55,221 nt of DNA, taken from assembly GCA_025463565.1 (NCBI GenBank), contig JAODAT010000143.1, positions 1-55,221 of the forward strand. Direction: 5' to 3'. Below, one piece after another: positions 17,337 through 25,297 of the stretch. Made by a program: the position numbers and the translations under genes. Source of the DNA: Microbacteriaceae bacterium (GTDB taxonomy: Bacteria > Actinomycetota > Actinomycetes > Actinomycetales > Microbacteriaceae). Each line of letters begins with the position of its first letter. The first letter of the stretch is position 1. The notes beneath the pieces are model-generated. The model was not told the origin of the DNA. It worked only from the letters and a program-made list of their open reading frames with translations, and made no database searches.

Positions 17337-18638
17337 ATGACTGACCTCGCGATCCACGGCGGACGCGTTGTTACCATGGTCGATGGCACGGACGAGATCA
17401 TCGGCTGCGTCATCATCCGTGGCGGGCGAATCGAGCGGGTGAACCCGATTGAGGAATGCCAGTGTGAGGCGAGCGGCACAGACATTATCGACGCAACGGG
17501 CAAGATCGTGCTGCCCGGGTTCGTCGACGGTCACCGGCACACCTGGCAGACGGCGCTGCGGCTCTCGATGGTCGGGGTGAGCATGAGCGTTTACGGCCAG
17601 AACATCCTGATGACCGCGGCGCCGAAGTTCACCGCCGAAGACATCCACATCGGGAACCTTCTCGGGGCGCTCACCGCGATCGACTCCGGCGTGACGACCA
17701 TGGTCGACTGGTCACACGCACTCAACACTCCCGCCCACGCGGACGCGGCGGTCGAGGCGCTGCTCTCCAGTGGCATCCGGGGGCAGTTCGCCTATGGGAT
17801 TCCGCGAACGGGAACGCCGGACTGGTCGCGCAACAGCTCGCTGGCGCACCCAAAAGACCTGAAGCGCATCCACGATTCGCTGCCGTCCGACTCGCGCGTG
17901 ACGGTGGCGATGGCCGCGCGCGGCATCGAGATGTCGAATGCCGATGTAGTGAACGAGGACATGCGGTTTGCCCGCGAGCTGGGGATTCGGATCAGCATGC
18001 ACGTCGGCGCCGTCGACCTCGGCCGGATGCGCGCTGTCGAGCAGCTGAAGAACGCGGGCCTCCTGGCCGACGACATCAACTTCATCCACCTGAACTCCAC
18101 CGCGGACGATGAACTCGACATGATCGCCGACGCGGGCGCGGGCGCCTGTGTCGGGGCCAAGACGGAGATCATCATGGACCCGGGTACGGCATGGCCGATT
18201 ACCGGGCGTCTGCTGCGACACGGCCTCAAACCCGCCCTCAGCGTCGACACCGAGACCGGCAGCTCCGGCTCGATGTTCGAAGAAATGCGCGGGGCGATCA
18301 TGGGCGTCGCCGCTGAGGCAGACGCTCCCGAGCTGTCGGCGGCAGAGGTGCTCGAACTAGCCACATCGGCCGGCGCGGACGCGATCGGCATGGGCGCGGT
18401 GAGCGGACGGCTTGCGCCCGGACTCGCCGGCGACGTTATCCTGGTCGACGCAAACGCGGTCAACCTGATGCCGGCACGGAACGCTGCTGACACCGTCGTG
18501 CTCGCGGGACACGCCGGCAACGTGGACACTGTTGTCATTGATGGAATAGTGCGCAAACGCAACGGCGTTCTGGTCGGCCAAGACCTTGCAGCACTCGCCG
18601 AGAGGGTCGCCGAGTCGGCCGCCCGACTCCTTCCGTAG
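17337..18638 (+). CDS. Metal-dependent amidohydrolase (TRZ/ATZ-cytosine deaminase-like)
   Basis: 433 aa. The HxH motif of the amidohydrolase barrel is in DGHRHTWQT near residue 65. Further metal or catalytic residues appear in ISMHVG (about 222), FIHLNS (about 247) and SVDTETG (about 303). The N- and C-terminal beta-sandwich typical of the TRZ/ATZ group is present, including the closing GDVILVD segment. These enzymes remove amino, chloro or alkylamino groups from heteroaromatic rings or open cyclic amides. That suggests the first-cluster substrate may carry nitrogen, but the substrate cannot be read from the sequence. The 3' end carries a 25-bp tandem duplication that spans the stop codon. 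Confidence 0.88.
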   Translation: MTDLAIHGGRVVTMVDGTDEIIGCVIIRGGRIERVNPIEECQCEASGTDIIDATGKIVLPGFVDGHRHTWQTALRLSMVGVSMSVYGQNILMTAAPKFTAEDIHIGNLLGALTAIDSGVTTMVDWSHALNTPAHADAAVEALLSSGIRGQFAYGIPRTGTPDWSRNSSLAHPKDLKRIHDSLPSDSRVTVAMAARGIEMSNADVVNEDMRFARELGIRISMHVGAVDLGRMRAVEQLKNAGLLADDINFIHLNSTADDELDMIADAGAGACVGAKTEIIMDPGTAWPITGRLLRHGLKPALSVDTETGSSGSMFEEMRGAIMGVAAEADAPELSAAEVLELATSAGADAIGMGAVSGRLAPGLAGDVILVDANAVNLMPARNAADTVVLAGHAGNVDTVVIDGIVRKRNGVLVGQDLAALAERVAESAARLLP

Positions 18639-18675
18639 CCGATAAGAAATACTCCTTCCGTAGCCGACAAGAAAT
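18626..18675 (+). repeat. 25-bp tandem duplication across the amidohydrolase stop codon
   Basis: Positions 18626-18650 and 18651-18675 are the same 25-mer with one mismatch (T18643 versus C18668). Both begin ACTCCTTCCGTAGCC and end AAGAAAT. The first copy contains the last codons and the TAG stop of the amidohydrolase gene; the second lies wholly in the gap before the NTF2-like gene. It looks like a recent slip or unequal-crossover duplication that lengthened the spacer. Confidence 0.9.
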
Positions 18676-18686
18676 GAGGAACGACC

Positions 18687-19154
18687 GTGGCTATCTCCGA
18701 CGAACTGATCCAGGGCCTGCTCGACGAGCGTGACATCCGCAATGTGCTGACGGCGCTCGGGCTTCACACCGACCAGAAGGATTTCGTGGCCACGGCAGCG
18801 CTCTATGCCGAGCAGGGCGCGCTGATCACCCCCTGGGGTTCGCACCACGGCCGTGACGGTCTGGCCAAGTACATCACCGATGACTTGGGCGGATTCCCGG
18901 GGCTGCAGCATGTGACCACTGGGCATGTGATCGACGTGGCAGCGGACCGGAAGACCGCCCAGGCGCGCATGGTGCTGATCAGCACGCACATCCTCAACGA
19001 GGACGGCACCGCGTACACGAGCGTCGGCGCGCACTATGAGATTCAGCTCATCCGACTCGGAGACGACTGGCAGATTCTGCGCAATGAGATCTTCCCCGCC
19101 TGGCGCACAAAGGTAGAGGGAGGAATGACCCCCGCGGGGGTTGCGCTCAGCTGA
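18687..19154 (+). CDS. SnoaL/NTF2-fold protein (first cluster)
   Basis: 155 aa, GTG start with a GAGGAACGA ribosome site. The pattern matches the SnoaL-like NTF2 fold: an N-terminal helix with LDERDIRNVLTALGLHTDQKD, then a curved sheet with GRDGLAKYI and a long final strand VGAHYEIQLIRLGDDWQILR. Members act as small isomerases, dehydratases, aldolases or ring-hydroxylating dioxygenase small subunits, and many are uncharacterised. It ends the first cluster and probably belongs to the amidohydrolase transcript. A perfect 16-bp palindrome, GCGCTCAGCTGAGCGC, spans its stop codon. Confidence 0.82.
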   Translation: MAISDELIQGLLDERDIRNVLTALGLHTDQKDFVATAALYAEQGALITPWGSHHGRDGLAKYITDDLGGFPGLQHVTTGHVIDVAADRKTAQARMVLISTHILNEDGTAYTSVGAHYEIQLIRLGDDWQILRNEIFPAWRTKVEGGMTPAGVALS

Positions 19155-19165
19155 GCGCGTTTCTC
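19143..19165 (+). terminator. Palindrome plus short T-run after the NTF2 gene
   Basis: GCGCTCAGCTGAGCGC (19143-19158) is a perfect 16-bp palindrome covering the end of the NTF2 gene and is followed by GTTTCTC. It could form a 6-bp stem with a 4-base loop. This weak intrinsic terminator would sit exactly where the first cluster ends. The remaining 100 bases up to 19257 show nothing else. Confidence 0.4.
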
Positions 19166-19257
19166 AGTGCTGAGGATGTGGTGTGGCTGCACTCCGGGGT
19201 GACGAAGATGAAACCATCGAAGCGCTTGATCCGATCAACTAACTGGGTTGTGCGGGG

Positions 19258-20001
19258 CTACATGCTTGTAAGCAGTCCGCCGTCCGCTCGCAGGATTGTG
19301 CCGGTCACGTAGGCAGCATCCAACGCAAGATAGACGGCAGCGGCGGCGATCTCGCCGACCTCCGCTACCCGCCCGAGTGGGATGTTGGCAATGGACCGCG
19401 CCACTTCGTCGGGATCGGAAAGCCGGTTCGAGTTCATTGGTGACCGAAAACTTCCCGGTGCCACGCAGTTGACGCGGATGCCGGCCGACCCAAGCTTGTG
19501 AGCAAGGTGAATACTGAGGCCTTGCAGTCCCGCCTTCGCGGCTCCATACGAGGTTGCCTCGAAGAAGCCGGCGTTGGTGGCGGCGGTGGACGAGATGTTG
19601 ACGATGGATCCGGGCTGTGCCCGCTGCCTCCATACCGCGGCAGCCTGCTGGCAGGTGACGAAAGGACCGGTCAGGTTGGTGCGCAGCGCGAACTCCCAAT
19701 CCTCCGGGGTGATGTCCTCGAGCGCTTGGGAAACAAAAGTACCGGCACAATTGATGACGGCATCGATGGTGCCCACAAGAGATTCAAGGTGGGACCAGGC
19801 CCCCGCAAGCTGGTTACGGTCGGCGATATCGGCGGCGATGCCAACGCATTCACTGCCGGTACGGGAAGCAATGTCCGAAGCCGCCTGAGCAACTCGCTCC
19901 TGGTCTATGTCCACCAGTCCGACGCCCATGCCCCTGGCCGCGATTAGGTTCGCGCAAGCAACTCCGAGGCCACCCGCGCCTCCAGTGATAAGTGTGGACA
20001 T
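19258..20001 (-). CDS. Short-chain dehydrogenase/reductase (SDR), FabG-like
   Basis: 247 aa from the ATG at 20001, which has GGGGGAAG just upstream; upstream in-frame residues are not supported. Classical SDR motifs: TGGAGGLG cofactor loop at 6-13, NCAG near 86, catalytic Ser in NISST near 137 and YGAAK (Tyr/Lys) near 153. The closing ILRADGGL is the usual C-terminal strand. The Asp-Ile-Asp after the second strand (LVDID) suggests NAD+ over NADP+. It probably oxidises a hydroxyacyl or alcohol intermediate. It diverges from the enoyl-CoA hydratase gene across a region carrying the 9-bp motif. Confidence 0.9.
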   Translation of the reverse strand: MSTLITGGAGGLGVACANLIAARGMGVGLVDIDQERVAQAASDIASRTGSECVGIAADIADRNQLAGAWSHLESLVGTIDAVINCAGTFVSQALEDITPEDWEFALRTNLTGPFVTCQQAAAVWRQRAQPGSIVNISSTAATNAGFFEATSYGAAKAGLQGLSIHLAHKLGSAGIRVNCVAPGSFRSPMNSNRLSDPDEVARSIANIPLGRVAEVGEIAAAAVYLALDAAYVTGTILRADGGLLTSM

Positions 20002-20032
20002 ACGTCTTCCCCCATCCTCTGTGACAAGATCG

Positions 20033-20070
20033 TTGACTATGAACACTATGACACTATCCAACTGAGTAAG
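20033..20070 (+). promoter_or_regulatory. Promoter and 9-bp motif (copy a), with ACTAT repeats
   Basis: TTGACT (20033-20038), 16 bp, then TATCCA (20055-20060) is a plausible promoter for the hydratase operon. CTGAGTAAG (20062-20070), copy a of the cluster-wide motif, begins 1 bp after the -10 box. The same segment carries ACTAT three times at 20036, 20045 and 20053 (8-9 bp period), which could be further half-sites. Confidence 0.55.
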
Positions 20071-20108
20071 CTATGAGCTGATTAGGTCGGCAACGAGGCA
20101 GGAGACCA

Positions 20109-20900
20109 ATGGCCGCGACAGTGCTCGAAGTGCGTCGAGAGGGACGCGTCGCCTGGCTGACTTTGTCCCGATCGGACGCGGCAAACTCGTTCAATCTCGA
20201 ACTCGCGACAGCCGTGAGGGATCGTGTCGCCGAACTCATCGATGATTCACGCTGCTCGGTGGTCGTGTTTGTCGGCAACAGCCGATTCTTCAGTGCGGGC
20301 GGAGATGTCGCTGACATACTTTCCAACGATCCTCCCGAGCCTCATCTCCGCCGACTCGCCGACACGCTGCACGAGGCCATGGAGTTGCTCGCCGAATCGC
20401 GCCTTCTCGTTGTCGCGGCGGTCGAAGGAAGCGCTGCCGGAGCCGGCTTCGCGCTGGCTCTGAACGCTGACGTGGTGGTCGCCGCCACCACCGCTCGGTT
20501 CCTGACCGCGTATGTCGGTGTCGGACTAACTCCAGACACGGGCATGTCGTACCTGCTACCGAGAGTCGTTGGTGAGCGAAGGGCCAGGCAGTTGCTTCTC
20601 CTCGGAACGGTCATTGATGCCGAACAGGCACTCGACTGGGGCATCGTCACCGAGGTGGTTCCCGCGGAGGGCCTGCAGTCGCGGACTGCCGAGATCGCAG
20701 CCCGGCTGGCGGACGGCGCGCAGCCTGCGCTAGCAGAGACCAAGCGTTTGCTGAACGCGAGCCGTACACGCTCGTTTCGGGATCAGCTTGACGACGAAGC
20801 CGCGACCATCACCTCAATGGTGAACACGAGGGCGGCACAGGCGCGGCTTCGCGCATTCACCAAAAGTTCAGCTGGTGCAGCAGAAAAGAGGACATCGTGA
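20109..20900 (+). CDS. Enoyl-CoA hydratase/isomerase, PaaG-like
   Basis: 263 aa crotonase fold. The oxyanion-hole segments are FSAGGDV near 64 and GSAAGAGFALAL near 112. The two hydratase glutamates are not at their usual places; the second position reads LTPDTGMSYLLP with Asp, as in isomerases such as PaaG. A double-bond or ring isomerase is therefore more likely than a simple hydratase. It is first in a four-gene operon (isomerase, SDR, MBL hydrolase, SDR) joined by 4-bp overlaps or short gaps. Confidence 0.88.
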   Translation: MAATVLEVRREGRVAWLTLSRSDAANSFNLELATAVRDRVAELIDDSRCSVVVFVGNSRFFSAGGDVADILSNDPPEPHLRRLADTLHEAMELLAESRLLVVAAVEGSAAGAGFALALNADVVVAATTARFLTAYVGVGLTPDTGMSYLLPRVVGERRARQLLLLGTVIDAEQALDWGIVTEVVPAEGLQSRTAEIAARLADGAQPALAETKRLLNASRTRSFRDQLDDEAATITSMVNTRAAQARLRAFTKSSAGAAEKRTS

Positions 20901-21739
20901 CATCGCAAGGCGCACGCACGCTCGAGGGAAAGACCATCATCATGTCGGGTGGGAGCAGGGGCATCGGCCTGGCAATCGCCCTGCGCGCGGCACGGGACGG
21001 AGCGAATGTTGCACTACTTGCGAAGACGTCCGAGCCCGACCCGCGGCTCAACGGAACGGTGTTCAGCGCGGCCGAGGCAATTGAGGCGGCCGGAGGTCAC
21101 GCGCTTCCGATCGTTGGAGATGTACGGTCCGACGAAAGCATCGCCGCAGCTGTCTCCGCCACGGTTGACCGGTTCGGCGGAATCGACATCTGCGTGAACA
21201 ACGCGAGTGCCCTTGCCCCACTCGGCACCGTTGAACTGACGGCCAAGGCCTACGACCTCATGCAGGACATCAACACTCGCGGTACCTTCATGCTCAGTCG
21301 TGCGTGCCTCCCGCATCTTCTCCAGGCGAGCAACCCCCACGTGCTGACCCTGAGTCCACCAATTACTTTTGCCGAGCACTGGCTGGCTCGTTTTCCGGGC
21401 TACATGCTCTCCAAGTACGGTATGAGCTTCGCAACCCTCGGTCTCGCGGCGGAGTTTCGGGACAGGGGACTCTCGGCAAATGGCCTATGGCCGCGCACCA
21501 CGATCGCGACGGATGCCGTAGCGAATCTTCTTGGCGGAACAGAGGCTCTTGGCCATGCGCGTAAACCCGAGATCGTCGCCGACGCGGCGCACGCAATACT
21601 CACTACCGAGCGCCAGGAGATTACCGGGCAGCTGCTGATCGATGACGACGTGCTCGCTCGCGAGGGGGTGACCGACTTCGCTGCCTATTCGGTATCGGGC
21701 ACCGGCGACGACCTCGAGAGCGACTTCTTTCTCGACTGA
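20897..21739 (+). CDS. SDR oxidoreductase, HSDL2-like
   Basis: 280 aa, GTG start overlapping the previous stop by 4 bp. SGGSRGIG cofactor loop near 17-24, NNAS near 106, and YMLSK catalytic Tyr/Lys near 173. Segments such as LSPPITF and WPRTTIATDAV are hallmarks of the hydroxysteroid-dehydrogenase-like-2 group, whose members handle bulky hydroxyacyl-CoA or alcohol substrates. The NADP/NAD choice is unclear. It likely oxidises the product of the upstream hydratase or isomerase. Confidence 0.9.
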   Translation: MTSQGARTLEGKTIIMSGGSRGIGLAIALRAARDGANVALLAKTSEPDPRLNGTVFSAAEAIEAAGGHALPIVGDVRSDESIAAAVSATVDRFGGIDICVNNASALAPLGTVELTAKAYDLMQDINTRGTFMLSRACLPHLLQASNPHVLTLSPPITFAEHWLARFPGYMLSKYGMSFATLGLAAEFRDRGLSANGLWPRTTIATDAVANLLGGTEALGHARKPEIVADAAHAILTTERQEITGQLLIDDDVLAREGVTDFAAYSVSGTGDDLESDFFLD

Positions 21740-21749
21740 GGGCTTCACG

Positions 21750-22556
21750 ATGATTCCAACATCGCCATATCGCGTGCTCGCGCTAAAGTACGGATCCTTC
21801 GATCGCGACTCCCGCCAAAACTTCCTGGACGGCGATGGTGAACATCGCGACATGCCGATGGACTTCTTTACCTGGGTGGTCCTCGGCAACGGTCATACCA
21901 TCATGGTGGACACCGGTTATGCCGGAAGCCCGTCGACAGACCGCGGGCGTCGGGTTTCGCGGGAGGTTGAGGCTACCCTCTCTACCGTCGGCATCGCCCC
22001 TGAAGACGTGGACCATGTTGTCATCACGCACCTGCATTTTGACCACGCGGGAAACAATGGGCTGTTTCCGAATGCGACCTACCATTTGCAGCGGACTGAA
22101 ATGGAGTTCGCGACGAGTCCGGCGATGCGGCATCCGCAAGTCTCCCTTCCTTACGTGGTCGACGACGTGGCGGCCATGATCGATCTGCTCTTCGCTGGAC
22201 GACTCGATCTTCACGATGGTGATGCGGAGATCTTGCCCGGGATCCGATTGGTCCGGCTGGGCGGTCATTCACCTGGATCGCAGATGGTGCTGGTACAGAC
22301 TGAGCGGGGCACCGTCGCGCTCATCGGTGATGTCGCGCACTACTACGCGAACATCGAGCAGCGACGTCCGTTTCCCACGCTCGTTGATGTTCCCGGAACT
22401 TACAGCGCTTATGAACGCATCCTCGACGAAGTGAACGACCTGGAGCACGTCATCCCTGGCCATGATCCACTCGTGCTCGAACGCTATCCCGCCGTCTCGG
22501 ACGAGCTGGCGGGATGGGCCGCCTGGCTTCACATTCCTCCGACGGGAACGCCATGA
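21750..22556 (+). CDS. Metallo-beta-lactamase-fold hydrolase (AHL-lactonase-like)
   Basis: 268 aa. The di-zinc signature HLHFDHAGN lies near residues 94-102, followed by His in GGHSPGS, Asp in LIGDVAHY and a final His in IPGHDP near 244, all in the order of the family. The closest general type is the N-acyl-homoserine-lactonase / lactonase group. In a catabolic operon, opening of a lactone or hydrolysis of a cyclic ester is more plausible than quorum quenching. Its end overlaps the next SDR start by 4 bp. Confidence 0.87.
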   Translation: MIPTSPYRVLALKYGSFDRDSRQNFLDGDGEHRDMPMDFFTWVVLGNGHTIMVDTGYAGSPSTDRGRRVSREVEATLSTVGIAPEDVDHVVITHLHFDHAGNNGLFPNATYHLQRTEMEFATSPAMRHPQVSLPYVVDDVAAMIDLLFAGRLDLHDGDAEILPGIRLVRLGGHSPGSQMVLVQTERGTVALIGDVAHYYANIEQRRPFPTLVDVPGTYSAYERILDEVNDLEHVIPGHDPLVLERYPAVSDELAGWAAWLHIPPTGTP

Positions 22557-23401
22557 CGGGGCGTGTGGTGATCGTGACTGGCGCGTCGCAAGGTATTGGC
22601 CGGGCAACCGCGGAAGCGTTTGCGCGAGCCGGGGACGCCGTCGTCGCGACCTCGAGGCAGGTTCCAACCGACGGGGCGAGCCATTCGGAGGGCCTCGGCG
22701 TCATCGTGACGATGGCGCTCGACGTGACTGTGGACAGTTCGGTCGCGAGCCTGGTCGAGCGCGTTGAGGCGCGTTACGGCCGCATCGATGTGCTGGTGAA
22801 CAACGCCGGACGAGGGTTTTCGGGATCGACGGGCGAGCTCCAACTCGAGGCGATACAGGAGAGCCTTGACATCAATTTCTTGGGAGCCGTGCGCATGACA
22901 AAGGCAGTCTTGCCAGGCATGCGCCGGGCACAGCATGGCCGGATCATTGCCGTGTCGAGCATCGGCGGCGTCATTGGTCAGCCATTCAACGACGCATACT
23001 GTTCCGCGAAATTCGCGCTCGAGGGACTGTTCGAATCACTCCATCCCGTAGCCGCGCAATTCGGCATCGGGGTCTCGCTGGTGGAACCCGGCCCAGTCGC
23101 GAGTGCTCATCGGGGACTCGCGGCCAGAGCGGTGTCCGACGACGAAAAAATGGAGGTGCTAATGAGCAGCCACCGGGCGCGAAGCGAACGGTCATTTGCA
23201 TCGGCGCAGCGGCCGGAGGAAGTTGCCGCGACAATCCTTGCCGTCGCGGAATCGGAAGACCCGGCGCTGCGCTACCAGACGTCCGATTACTCGCGGCGGA
23301 TGGTCGGCGTCAAGCTGCACGACGTGACCGGATCACAGGTGACGACTATGACCGCGGGGTGGATCTCAGGCGCTTGGGACGACCGCGTGAGGAACCAGTA
23401 G
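22553..23401 (+). CDS. SDR oxidoreductase (classical, short-chain type with extended C-terminus)
   Basis: 282 aa from the ATG at 22553 (ATGA overlap with the MBL gene); an in-frame start at 22514 would lie inside that gene. TGASQGIG cofactor loop near 9-16, NNAGRGF near 83, catalytic Ser in AVSSIGG and YCSAK near 150. The region after 180 (VEPGPVAS) follows the type of retinol or steroid SDRs. The final 36 bp overlap the convergent MaoC gene. Likely an alcohol or ketone interconversion in the pathway. Confidence 0.88.
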   Translation: MTGRVVIVTGASQGIGRATAEAFARAGDAVVATSRQVPTDGASHSEGLGVIVTMALDVTVDSSVASLVERVEARYGRIDVLVNNAGRGFSGSTGELQLEAIQESLDINFLGAVRMTKAVLPGMRRAQHGRIIAVSSIGGVIGQPFNDAYCSAKFALEGLFESLHPVAAQFGIGVSLVEPGPVASAHRGLAARAVSDDEKMEVLMSSHRARSERSFASAQRPEEVAATILAVAESEDPALRYQTSDYSRRMVGVKLHDVTGSQVTTMTAGWISGAWDDRVRNQ

Positions 23402-23848
23402 TTCCACATGGCAGGTTGATGCTGTTTGCCCCGAGCTCGACGATGCGTTGAGCTCGCAGGCAATCAGGTACCCGTCACTCGATTGCTCAACCGAGCCGAC
23501 CGAACCGGTGATCCGAAGCGGATCGCCGGCAAATGCGGTCACAACGCTGCGTTCCTCGAGCACCCTGAGATACGTGGAGTCACCAGTCCAGGCGCGAACG
23601 GCCTGCTCAAAGTAGGAGCAGATGAGGTTCGCGGTCACGATCACGTCGTCGAAACCCTGCGCACGTGACGCTTCCACGTCGTAGTGGAAGCGGTGAGTGC
23701 CGAAGTACGCGGCGCTGAAGATGAAGATAGTGGTGCGGGTTATTTCGCGAACCAGCGGGGAAAGTTCGTCGCCCACCCGCACCGTGGTTGCATCGAAGCT
23801 GACAGCAGTGTCGATGACGGAGCCTTCCCTGAAGATCTGATCGCTCAT
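23366..23848 (-). CDS. MaoC-like hydratase half (catalytic, hot-dog fold)
   Basis: 160 aa, single hot-dog domain. The hydratase-type segment FGTHRFHYDVEASRAQGFDDVIVT (about 50-73) carries the Asp/His neighbourhood expected for R-specific enoyl-CoA hydratases. A divergent gene 36 bp away encodes a second, less catalytic-looking hot-dog protein. Together they resemble split MaoC pairs (for example ChsH1/ChsH2 of cholesterol side-chain breakdown), in which two small chains form one active unit. It would hydrate a bulky 2-enoyl-CoA. The interface with its partner is inferred from gene pairing. Confidence 0.82.
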   Translation of the reverse strand: MSDQIFREGSVIDTAVSFDATTVRVGDELSPLVREITRTTIFIFSAAYFGTHRFHYDVEASRAQGFDDVIVTANLICSYFEQAVRAWTGDSTYLRVLEERSVVTAFAGDPLRITGSVGSVEQSSDGYLIACELNASSSSGQTASTCHVELLVPHAVVPSA

Positions 23849-23854
23849 AGAATA

Positions 23855-23863
23855 CTACGTTAG
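23855..23863. promoter_or_regulatory. 9-bp motif copy b (divergent MaoC pair)
   Basis: CTACGTTAG lies midway between the two divergent MaoC start codons and matches the cluster motif at seven of nine positions. It is the weakest copy. With only 36 bp between the genes, one protein bound here could control both. Confidence 0.45.
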
Positions 23864-23884
23864 AGAGCATTTCGAAAGGCATCC

Positions 23885-24355
23885 ATGGCACCCTCTGTCT
23901 CCGACGACGCGCGTGACGTGATCGGTACCGTCACATACCGGCACGAGAGCGAGCCGCTGTCTCTTCGACAACTGCGTGAATATGTGTCGGGCACGGGGGA
24001 CGACCTTGCGCTCTGGGCGGATGCTGCTGCGGCAGCGATCCGACCGGTGCCTCCCCTTTTCTACCATGCGGCCTGTCGTCCCGTCGTGGCGGAATCGGAT
24101 CTTCTCGAAGACGGCCAGTATTCATTCCTTGGGGTGCGGGGCGTCACCGGATCCACCATGTCGGGAGGCCAAAGATTCGAGGTGCTTGCACCCGTGTATC
24201 TCGGAGATGTGCTCTCGGTCGAGGAGCGGCTGCTGAGCATCGACGAGAAGCAGGGGCGGTCCGGGCCCCTGGTAATCACCACTACCGAGGCTGACTACAG
24301 AAATCAGCGCGGCGAGCTTGTCGCGCGCTACCGGCAGACGATTATCTTCGTTTAG
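23885..24355 (+). CDS. MaoC N-terminal-like / FAS1-type dehydratase half
   Basis: 156 aa. The pattern (FYHAACRPVVAESDLLEDG, then GGQRFEVLAPVYLGD and VITTTEADYRNQRGELVARYRQT) fits the FAS1-like dehydratase domain, usually the non-catalytic N-terminal partner of MaoC hydratases. The His/Asp catalytic element seen in the divergent partner is absent. It probably builds a heteromeric hydratase with that protein. Its TAG stop and the TAA stop of the convergent DapA-like gene share TTAG. Confidence 0.82.
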   Translation: MAPSVSDDARDVIGTVTYRHESEPLSLRQLREYVSGTGDDLALWADAAAAAIRPVPPLFYHAACRPVVAESDLLEDGQYSFLGVRGVTGSTMSGGQRFEVLAPVYLGDVLSVEERLLSIDEKQGRSGPLVITTTEADYRNQRGELVARYRQTIIFV

Positions 24356-25296
24356 TCCGTTTCGACAGCCGCCCAGGGTCCAAAATCCGACAGCGGTTGT
24401 CTTAGGTCGACAGAGTCCAGGGTGTCCTGCAGCGTCCCGAGGAGTTCCTCGGCCATGAATGCGTCGAGCTGCGCCCCGGGTGCGCGAACCCTGGCGGTGC
24501 TGAGGCGGCCGCGCAGTCGCCACACCTCTTTGCGAAGCGCGGGGCCAGGATGCTGTTCAAGCACGATGAGCGGCAGGAAGTGTCGAAATAGTCGCCTGGC
24601 GCCGGCGAGTTCGCCGCTATCGCGGAGGCGACAGAGTTCGATGAGCACTTCCGGAAACGCGAAACCCGTGTTGAACCCGTCCGATCCAGCGGCGAGATCC
24701 GTCGCCCCATAGAGCGCGCCGAGCCCGGTGAGCAGCCGCGCCTCGGGCAGCAGTGCGCGGAGCGCGCGAAGCTTCGGCGCCGTTGGCACCGCTTCTACCT
24801 TCACCCCGGCGACTCTGGGCAGGCGGTCGACCAGGTTCGCGAGCAACTCGACTGACATCTGGACTCCGGTCGAAGCCGGATGGTCCTGGATCACGATAGG
24901 CAGCGGGCCAGACCCGACTCCGTCGAAATAAGCGCGAATCGCCGTCTCGGAGATTCCGGCTACCGATGGCGGGGCGATCATCACTGCAGCCGCTCCAAGA
25001 TCGGAAGCCTGGTCGGCAAGCACCCTGCTCGCGAATGTGCCCGGCCTGCTGGCTCCTACGATTACCGGGATAGGGATCCCGGATTCGAGCACCGCGGACA
25101 CGATCTGTGTCGACTCGCGATCGGTGAGCAAATGTGATTCACCGAGCACGCCGAGGAGGGTGATTGCTGAGGCCCCGACCTGGTGCGAGAACTCGACGAC
25201 CCGAAGCAGGGAGTCGATGTCGACTCGGTCGTCGTCGAAGAACGGCGTCGGCAGGATGGGAATCACTCCCGCGTATTCGAACATTTGGGACATCAT
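24352..25296 (-). CDS. DapA/NanA-family aldolase-like protein
   Basis: 314 aa from the ATG at 25296 (the next codon is also ATG), with AAGGGG upstream; the longer frame is not supported. TIM-barrel family of dihydrodipicolinate synthase and N-acetylneuraminate lyase. LGVLGESHLLTDRE (about 45-58) stands for the usual GTTGE region, and the Schiff-base lysine is present in VAGVKVEA near 160. The strongly conserved Tyr of the PYYxxP motif is missing; the site reads APPSVAGIS. It may therefore be a retro-aldolase for another 2-oxo acid, or an altered-mechanism member. It follows an SDR gene by 1 bp. Confidence 0.87.
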   Translation of the reverse strand: MMSQMFEYAGVIPILPTPFFDDDRVDIDSLLRVVEFSHQVGASAITLLGVLGESHLLTDRESTQIVSAVLESGIPIPVIVGASRPGTFASRVLADQASDLGAAAVMIAPPSVAGISETAIRAYFDGVGSGPLPIVIQDHPASTGVQMSVELLANLVDRLPRVAGVKVEAVPTAPKLRALRALLPEARLLTGLGALYGATDLAAGSDGFNTGFAFPEVLIELCRLRDSGELAGARRLFRHFLPLIVLEQHPGPALRKEVWRLRGRLSTARVRAPGAQLDAFMAEELLGTLQDTLDSVDLRQPLSDFGPWAAVETD

Positions 25297-25297
25297 C

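Noticed and set aside
20036..20057. Three ACTAT repeats considered as a CRISPR-like or iteron array
   Set aside because: Only three 5-bp units at 8-9 bp spacing; too short for either, better read as regulator half-sites.
21750..22556. Quorum-quenching AHL lactonase as the role of the MBL-fold protein
   Set aside because: The motif fits the fold only; location inside a catabolic operon makes a pathway lactonase or thioesterase more likely and there is no quorum-sensing gene nearby.
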